Assembly (NCBI GenBank): GCA_007120815.1
Contig: SKMY01000251.1
Span: 1-9,396 of the forward strand
DNA from: Syntrophomonadaceae bacterium
GTDB lineage: Bacteria; Bacillota_D; Dethiobacteria; DTU022; UBA8154
DNA length: 9,396 nt
Direction: 5' to 3'
The position numbers and the translations under genes are program-made. Numbering within the stretch: position 1 is the first letter of the stretch; each line of letters opens with the position of its first letter. Of the stretch, positions 6,076 to 9,396 are shown piece after piece. The notes below the pieces were generated by a model. That model was not told where the DNA came from, did not search any database, and saw only the letters and a list, made by a program, of their open reading frames with translations.

Positions 6076-7734
6076 TTATTTCAGCACAGCGCCCTTGCCC
6101 GCTGAGGTTACCTGGGCTGCGTACCGCCGCAAGTACCCCCGGGTTTCGGGGGGGGCTGGCAGGACAAGCCCCCGGCGGCGTTTTTCCATGGTTTCTTCGG
6201 GAAGATCCAGGTTCAGGCGGCGGGCCGGGATATCAATAAGGATTTCGTCTCCTTCCTCCACCAGGGCCAGGGGGCCTCCTTCCATGGCTTCGGGAGAGAT
6301 ATGGCCGATGGCTGCACCCCTTGTGGCACCGGAAAACCGTCCGTCTGTAATCAGGGCCACGTCTTTATCCAGGCCCATACCGGCAACAGCCGACGTTGGG
6401 GCCAGCATTTCACGCATACCCGGGCCGCCTTTGGGCCCTTCATAGCGAATGACGATGACATCGCCGGGTTGAATGCTCCCGCCTAAAATCGCATCGACGG
6501 CCGCCTCTTCACCGTCAAAAACCCGGGCCTTGAGCCGGCGTTTTTGCATCCCGGGGTCCACGGCTCCTTGTTTGACTACGGCGCCCTCGGGCGCCAGGTT
6601 CCCAAACAGCACAGCCAATCCGCCTTCTTGACGGTAGGGCGCTTCCAGCGTGCGGATGATTCTTCCGTCCGGGTCTGGAGCCAAAGAGATGTTTTGCCCC
6701 ACAGACTCTCCAGTAACGGTGATCAGTCCGGTATTAATCAGCTTGCTGCGGGCCAGTTCCTTCATCACAGCCGGGACCCCGCCGGCTCTATCCAGATCTT
6801 CAATGGGGTCAGGCCCAGCGGGGCTTAATGCGCAGAGCTGGGGCGTGCGGGAACTGATCATATTAATGGCTTCCAGGTCTTGCGGTATGCCCAATTCGTG
6901 GGCAATGGCCAGCAGGTGAAGCACTGTATTGGTCGAACACCCCAGGGCCATATCGACGGCCAGGGCATTTTCAAAGGCCTCAGGGGTCATTATTTTTGTT
7001 GGTTTTAAGTCATTTTTCCACAATTGTAAAATTTTCATTCCGGCTTCCCGGGCCAGCCGAAGCCGTGCCGCCATAACCGCCGGTATGGTTCCGTTGCCGG
7101 GCAGGGCCATGCCCAGGGCTTCTGTCATGCAGTTCATGGAGTTGGCGGTAAACATTCCCGCACAGGAACCACAGCCCGGGCAGGCGGACCGTTCCATCAG
7201 GTCCAACTCCTCTTCGGTCATCCGCCCGGCTTTAACGGCACCCACGGCCTCAAACATTTTGCTTAAGTCTATCTTTTGGCCTTTAAACTCACCGGCCAGC
7301 ATGGGACCTCCGCTGATAAATATAGAGGGTAGATCCAGGCGTGCGGCGGCCATAAGCATACCCGGGGTCACTTTGTCACAGTTGGGAATAAAAACCAGGG
7401 CATCAAATCCGTGGGCCTGGACCATGGCCTCAACACTGTCGGCGATGATTTCCCGGCTGGCCAGGGAATATTTCATGCCCTGGTGCCCCATGGCGATACC
7501 GTCGCATACGCCGATGGTTGAAAACTCCACGGGAAGCCCGCCGGTTGAAGACACCCCTGCTTTCACCCCTTCGGCGATGCGGTCCAGGTGAATGTGACCC
7601 GGCACGATTTCATTGGCCGAATTTACGATACCGATGAGGGGCCGTTCCAGGTCCGAGGTGGTATAGCCCATGGAATAAAACAGGGAACGGTGGGGTGCGC
7701 GCTCCAACCCTTTTTTTACCTGGTTGCTGCGCAT
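6076..7734 (-). CDS. ilvD: Dihydroxyacid dehydratase IlvD
   Basis: Fe-S dehydratase that converts 2,3-dihydroxyacids to 2-oxoacids, the third common step of valine and isoleucine synthesis. 552 aa, the usual bacterial length. Seen: the N-terminal family opening [20 protein letters not shown] (16-35), [20 protein letters not shown] (115-134) with cluster Cys C119, and [20 protein letters not shown] (184-203) with C185, C188 and C191. The position that is a Cys in the [2Fe-2S] enzymes of plants and mycobacteria is Gly here (VPGH, G46), as in the oxygen-labile E. coli type, so a [4Fe-4S] enzyme suited to an anaerobe is likely (inference). ATG 7734 begins 3 nt after the ilvE stop; its SD AAGGAGG lies in the last codons of ilvE. 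Confidence 0.97.
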   Translation of the reverse strand: MRSNQVKKGLERAPHRSLFYSMGYTTSDLERPLIGIVNSANEIVPGHIHLDRIAEGVKAGVSSTGGLPVEFSTIGVCDGIAMGHQGMKYSLASREIIADSVEAMVQAHGFDALVFIPNCDKVTPGMLMAAARLDLPSIFISGGPMLAGEFKGQKIDLSKMFEAVGAVKAGRMTEEELDLMERSACPGCGSCAGMFTANSMNCMTEALGMALPGNGTIPAVMAARLRLAREAGMKILQLWKNDLKPTKIMTPEAFENALAVDMALGCSTNTVLHLLAIAHELGIPQDLEAINMISSRTPQLCALSPAGPDPIEDLDRAGGVPAVMKELARSKLINTGLITVTGESVGQNISLAPDPDGRIIRTLEAPYRQEGGLAVLFGNLAPEGAVVKQGAVDPGMQKRRLKARVFDGEEAAVDAILGGSIQPGDVIVIRYEGPKGGPGMREMLAPTSAVAGMGLDKDVALITDGRFSGATRGAAIGHISPEAMEGGPLALVEEGDEILIDIPARRLNLDLPEETMEKRRRGLVLPAPPETRGYLRRYAAQVTSAGKGAVLK

Positions 7735-7737
7735 GGT

Positions 7738-8646
7738 TTAACTTGCCTCCTTTTCTCCGGCACTGTCTTTATAAACCGGGGTGCCGTTCTGTTCTGCGTA
7801 TTCATGGAATATTTTCATTAATTTTTTCGTGATGGGCCCCGGGGTTCCGTCTCCGATGAGCCGTTTGTCAACGCTCACGGCAGGGATCAGTTCGGCTGCC
7901 GTTCCAGTAAGGAAACACTCCGAGGCGATATACAGGTCATGCCGGGTAAAGGGCCTTTCCTGTACGGTCATGCCCTCCTGGCTGGCCAGCTCTATCACCA
8001 TGTTTCGGGTAATCCCTTCCAGGATGCCGAGATAAGACGGCGGTGTAATAAGTTTTTCTTTTTTATCAATGATAAACACATTGGAACCGGACCCTTCAAC
8101 AATGTACCCTTCGGGGCTTAACATCAATCCTTCCATCACACCGGCCTGAGCCGCTTCCATTTTAACCATGATATTGTTCAGGTAGTTCATTGATTTGATT
8201 CGGGGCTCAAAGGTGTCCGCCCGCCGCTGTCGGGTGGCCACGGTAATCACTTGCAGCCCTTGTTCGTAAAATTCCTGGGGGAAAAGTGATATGGTGTCGG
8301 CGATAATGATCACCGATGCCCGGGGACATTTCTTGGGGTCTAACCCCAGGTCTCCGACGCCGCGGGAAACAACAATGCGGATATAGGCATCCCTCAAGTT
8401 GTTCCGGCGCATGGTTTCCAGGGTGGCTTCTTCCATCTCTTCTATCGTGATGGGGATTTGAAGCAGAATATGATGTGCTGATTCATAAAGCCGCTCCAGG
8501 TGCTCGGTTAACTTGAAAACACGCCCGTTGTAGGCCCGGATTCCTTCGAAAACGCCGTCACCATAAAGAAAACCATGATCAAAAACCGACACTTTCGCTT
8601 CTTCCTTGGATACAAATGCACCGTCTAAATAAATGTTTAGGCTCAT
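7738..8646 (-). CDS. ilvE: Branched-chain amino acid aminotransferase IlvE
   Basis: PLP class IV transaminase for the last step of valine, leucine and isoleucine synthesis, using glutamate as donor. 302 aa from the chosen start. Seen: the opening MSLNIYLDGAFVSKEEAKVS, VFDHGFLYGDGVFEGIRAYN (21-40), PLP lysine in RIKSMNYLNN (K151), and the GSGSN (185-189) and TGTAAE (248-253) loops that hold the cofactor phosphate and face the ring. The KSMNYLNN context favours a branched-chain enzyme over D-amino acid aminotransferase or aminodeoxychorismate lyase. The start is ATG 8646, where family similarity begins; its own SD is only a G-run (GGGGGG, about 11 nt away). A reading to GTG 8688 would add 14 residues, but that GTG lies within the strong SD itself. 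First gene of the operon, directly behind the T-box leader. Confidence 0.95.
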   Translation of the reverse strand: MSLNIYLDGAFVSKEEAKVSVFDHGFLYGDGVFEGIRAYNGRVFKLTEHLERLYESAHHILLQIPITIEEMEEATLETMRRNNLRDAYIRIVVSRGVGDLGLDPKKCPRASVIIIADTISLFPQEFYEQGLQVITVATRQRRADTFEPRIKSMNYLNNIMVKMEAAQAGVMEGLMLSPEGYIVEGSGSNVFIIDKKEKLITPPSYLGILEGITRNMVIELASQEGMTVQERPFTRHDLYIASECFLTGTAAELIPAVSVDKRLIGDGTPGPITKKLMKIFHEYAEQNGTPVYKDSAGEKEAS

Positions 8647-8684
8647 CAACAGTCTGTCCCCCCGAACCCGGCAGAACCAGACAT
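8646..8684 (-). CDS. Possible 12-codon upstream ORF overlapping the ilvE start
   Basis: ATG 8684 follows AAGGAGG (8694-8688) by only 3 nt. It encodes MSGSAGFGGTDC, and its TGA shares the A at 8646 with the ilvE ATG (TGATG). The best SD of the leader therefore serves this frame, or lies 41 nt from ilvE. If translated, it would deliver ribosomes to the ilvE start by termination-reinitiation. The spacing is shorter than ideal and the peptide is unlike anything known to me. Confidence 0.35.
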   Translation of the reverse strand: MSGSAGFGGTDC

Positions 8685-8696
8685 TCACCTCCTTGT

Positions 8697-9056
8697 AATG
8701 GTTGTGATCCTTTGATTTAAAAAAAACTCCTCCATCCGTTAAAGGGACGAAGGAGCTGTCTCCGCGGTACCACCCTTTTTGCCTCTTCAGAGGCCACTTC
8801 AGGTTAGGATAACGATTCCTTAAACGATAACGGGTTTAACCGTACTTCCTTAATTAAGCGATGCACCAGTGACGGATTGGGCTTATGCTGTTCATTCAGG
8901 ATCCATCCTGCTGTTTCGGCTTGTTCAAGAAGGCACTCCGAGGTGACAAAGATAGCAGGCTCCCACCGGCTTTCAGCGCCCGCCGGCTCTCTGCAGAGAA
9001 ACCTGCCTTCTTCAATTCCCCATCACGGCTTTTAACACTTTTTCAGAAAAAATTAA
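8697..9056 (-). ncRNA. T-box leader of the ilv-leu operon
   Basis: A tRNA-sensing riboswitch. The T-box sequence AGGGTGGTACCGCGG is at 8776-8762, an exact match to the family consensus. Stem I can be traced: base GTGAT/GTCAC (9026-9022 with 8947-8943), upper helix GCAGG/CCTGC (9006-9002 with 8959-8955), AGAGAG bulge and a GCCGGC/GCCGGT distal helix. The small stem III, GCCTC-TGAA-GAGGC, lies just before the T-box. The specifier loop reads TATCTTT (8954-8948). ATC (8953-8951, Ile) is the most likely specifier; CTT (8951-8949, Leu) is the alternative. Uncharged tRNA should stabilise AAAGGG/CCCTTT pairing (antiterminator) against the downstream terminator. The class is certain; the specifier is inference. 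Confidence 0.95.
8719..8756 (-). terminator. Intrinsic terminator of the T-box leader
   Basis: CTCCTTCGTCC (8755-8745) pairs with GGATGGAGGAG (8737-8727) over 11 bp with two G-U pairs and a 7-nt loop, followed by T8 (8726-8719). Its 5' arm overlaps the 3' arm of the T-box antiterminator, so the two are mutually exclusive. It lies about 30 nt before the ilvE upstream SD. Confidence 0.95.
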
Positions 9057-9061
9057 TTTTT

Positions 9062-9090
9062 ATTATATAAGCAGAGTAAACGGTTGTCAA
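9062..9090 (-). promoter_or_regulatory. Sigma-A promoter of the ilv-leu operon
   Basis: TTGACA (9090-9085) and TATAAT (9067-9062), both perfect, are separated by 17 nt. Transcription would begin near 9055, just before the T-box stem I. The perfect consensus fits a system in which control lies in the leader rather than at initiation. Confidence 0.93.
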
Positions 9091-9121
9091 TACGATTCTT
9101 CCCGCCTTTTTCAGGCACCTA

Positions 9122-9396
9122 TCAGGCACTGGGATAAACCGCCTGCTGCCGGTTATCTTCTTCGATTAAGAGCAGGCTGTCATCCACCGTGAACATGCTC
9201 TCGATCTTGATGTGCTGGCCCTTTTGCGAGAACACATTGTTGCCTCCTGAATTTGCTGCGTTTTGAACCGCCAGGGGAGGGATCTCCCCGCGACGCCGCT
9301 TGAAAAAGGGCAGGGCAACCTGGGGCAGCAAGATATAAGACAAAAGGTCTTCTTCCGATTCCATAAACATGTGGATCTCTTTCCGGGCCTTTTCCA
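9122..9396 (-). CDS. C-terminal end of a carboxyltransferase subunit (PycB / OadA / transcarboxylase 5S family), partial
   Basis: The reading frame is open to the right window edge, so the true start is outside; about 91 residues are visible. The stretch EKARKEI...ESEEDLLSYILLPQVALPFF matches the conserved end of the carboxyltransferase domain of pyruvate carboxylase subunit B, oxaloacetate decarboxylase alpha and the methylmalonyl-CoA transcarboxylase 5S subunit. After FFKRRRGE about 50 residues follow (IPPLAVQNAANSGG ... QAVYPSA) without the biotinyl AMKM motif. This chain therefore lacks the C-terminal biotin carrier domain, like the 5S subunit, and would need a separate biotin protein. 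Stop TGA at 9124-9122. It lies on the same strand and upstream of the operon promoter; no clear terminator separates them. Confidence 0.7.
   Translation of the reverse strand, partial: EKARKEIHMFMESEEDLLSYILLPQVALPFFKRRRGEIPPLAVQNAANSGGNNVFSQKGQHIKIESMFTVDDSLLLIEEDNRQQAVYPSA

Noticed and set aside
6929..7591. 220-codon plus-strand frame opposite ilvD
   Set aside because: Antisense shadow of a strongly recognised IlvD; the protein is low-complexity and without recognisable motifs.
8647..8688. Longer IlvE start at GTG 8688
   Set aside because: The codon overlaps the SD itself, and family similarity begins at ATG 8646.
8885..9070. 61-codon plus-strand frame inside the T-box leader
   Set aside because: Lies entirely in the structured leader RNA of the opposite strand and has no motif.
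9101..9129. 8-bp direct repeat TCAGGCAC (9111-9118, 9122-9129) and a 4-5 bp hairpin as a terminator of the carboxyltransferase gene
   Set aside because: The stem is very short and no T-run follows on the minus strand, so it is not a convincing terminator.

Overview
The window reads as a Gram-positive, Firmicutes-type chromosome, most likely a Clostridia/Peptococcaceae-like anaerobe (Desulfotomaculum/Pelotomaculum group). The reasons are a T-box leader, strong AGGAGG ribosome binding sites, frequent GTG and TTG starts, a moderately GC-rich composition, an oxaloacetate-decarboxylase/transcarboxylase-type gene next door and an EF-G-2-type GTPase. The genus is inference. All recognisable genes lie on the minus strand, so the window is best read from its right end to its left end.

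Layout from the right: (1) 9396-9122, C-terminal end of a carboxyltransferase subunit (PycB/OadA/5S family) without a biotin domain. (2) 9090-9062, a near-consensus sigma-A promoter, followed by about 360 nt of T-box leader (9056-8697) with a T-box motif and an intrinsic terminator. (3) A branched-chain amino acid operon, ilvE-ilvD-ilvB-ilvN (8646-3850). (4) A 273-nt gap (3849-3577) holding no conventional gene but a strongly structured minus-strand sequence. (5) leuC-leuD-leuB (3576-719), tightly packed or overlapping. (6) A 40-residue zinc-ribbon protein (688-566). (7) An intergenic stretch with a tandem 14-bp repeat, a palindrome and a hairpin plus T-run that faces the plus strand (565-413). 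(8) The first 120 codons of an EF-G-like translational GTPase (362-1), which runs off the left edge.

The operon encodes acetohydroxyacid synthase (both subunits), dihydroxyacid dehydratase, the branched-chain aminotransferase, and the isomerase and dehydrogenase of leucine synthesis. It lacks ilvC (ketol-acid reductoisomerase) and leuA (isopropylmalate synthase). Related operons often carry both between ilvN and leuC, exactly where the structured gap lies. The T-box should couple expression of the whole unit to uncharged tRNA, probably tRNA-Ile.

The parts most worth a second look are the ilvN-leuC gap, whose hairpins can be drawn in two mutually exclusive pairings; the hairpin placed between a strong Shine-Dalgarno and the start codon of the EF-G-like gene; the 12-codon upstream ORF that overlaps the ilvE start; and the possible short plus-strand transcription unit at 432-523. 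No CRISPR array, tRNA, rRNA or transposase gene was seen. No wholly new multi-gene system is evident; the novelty candidates are RNA-level.
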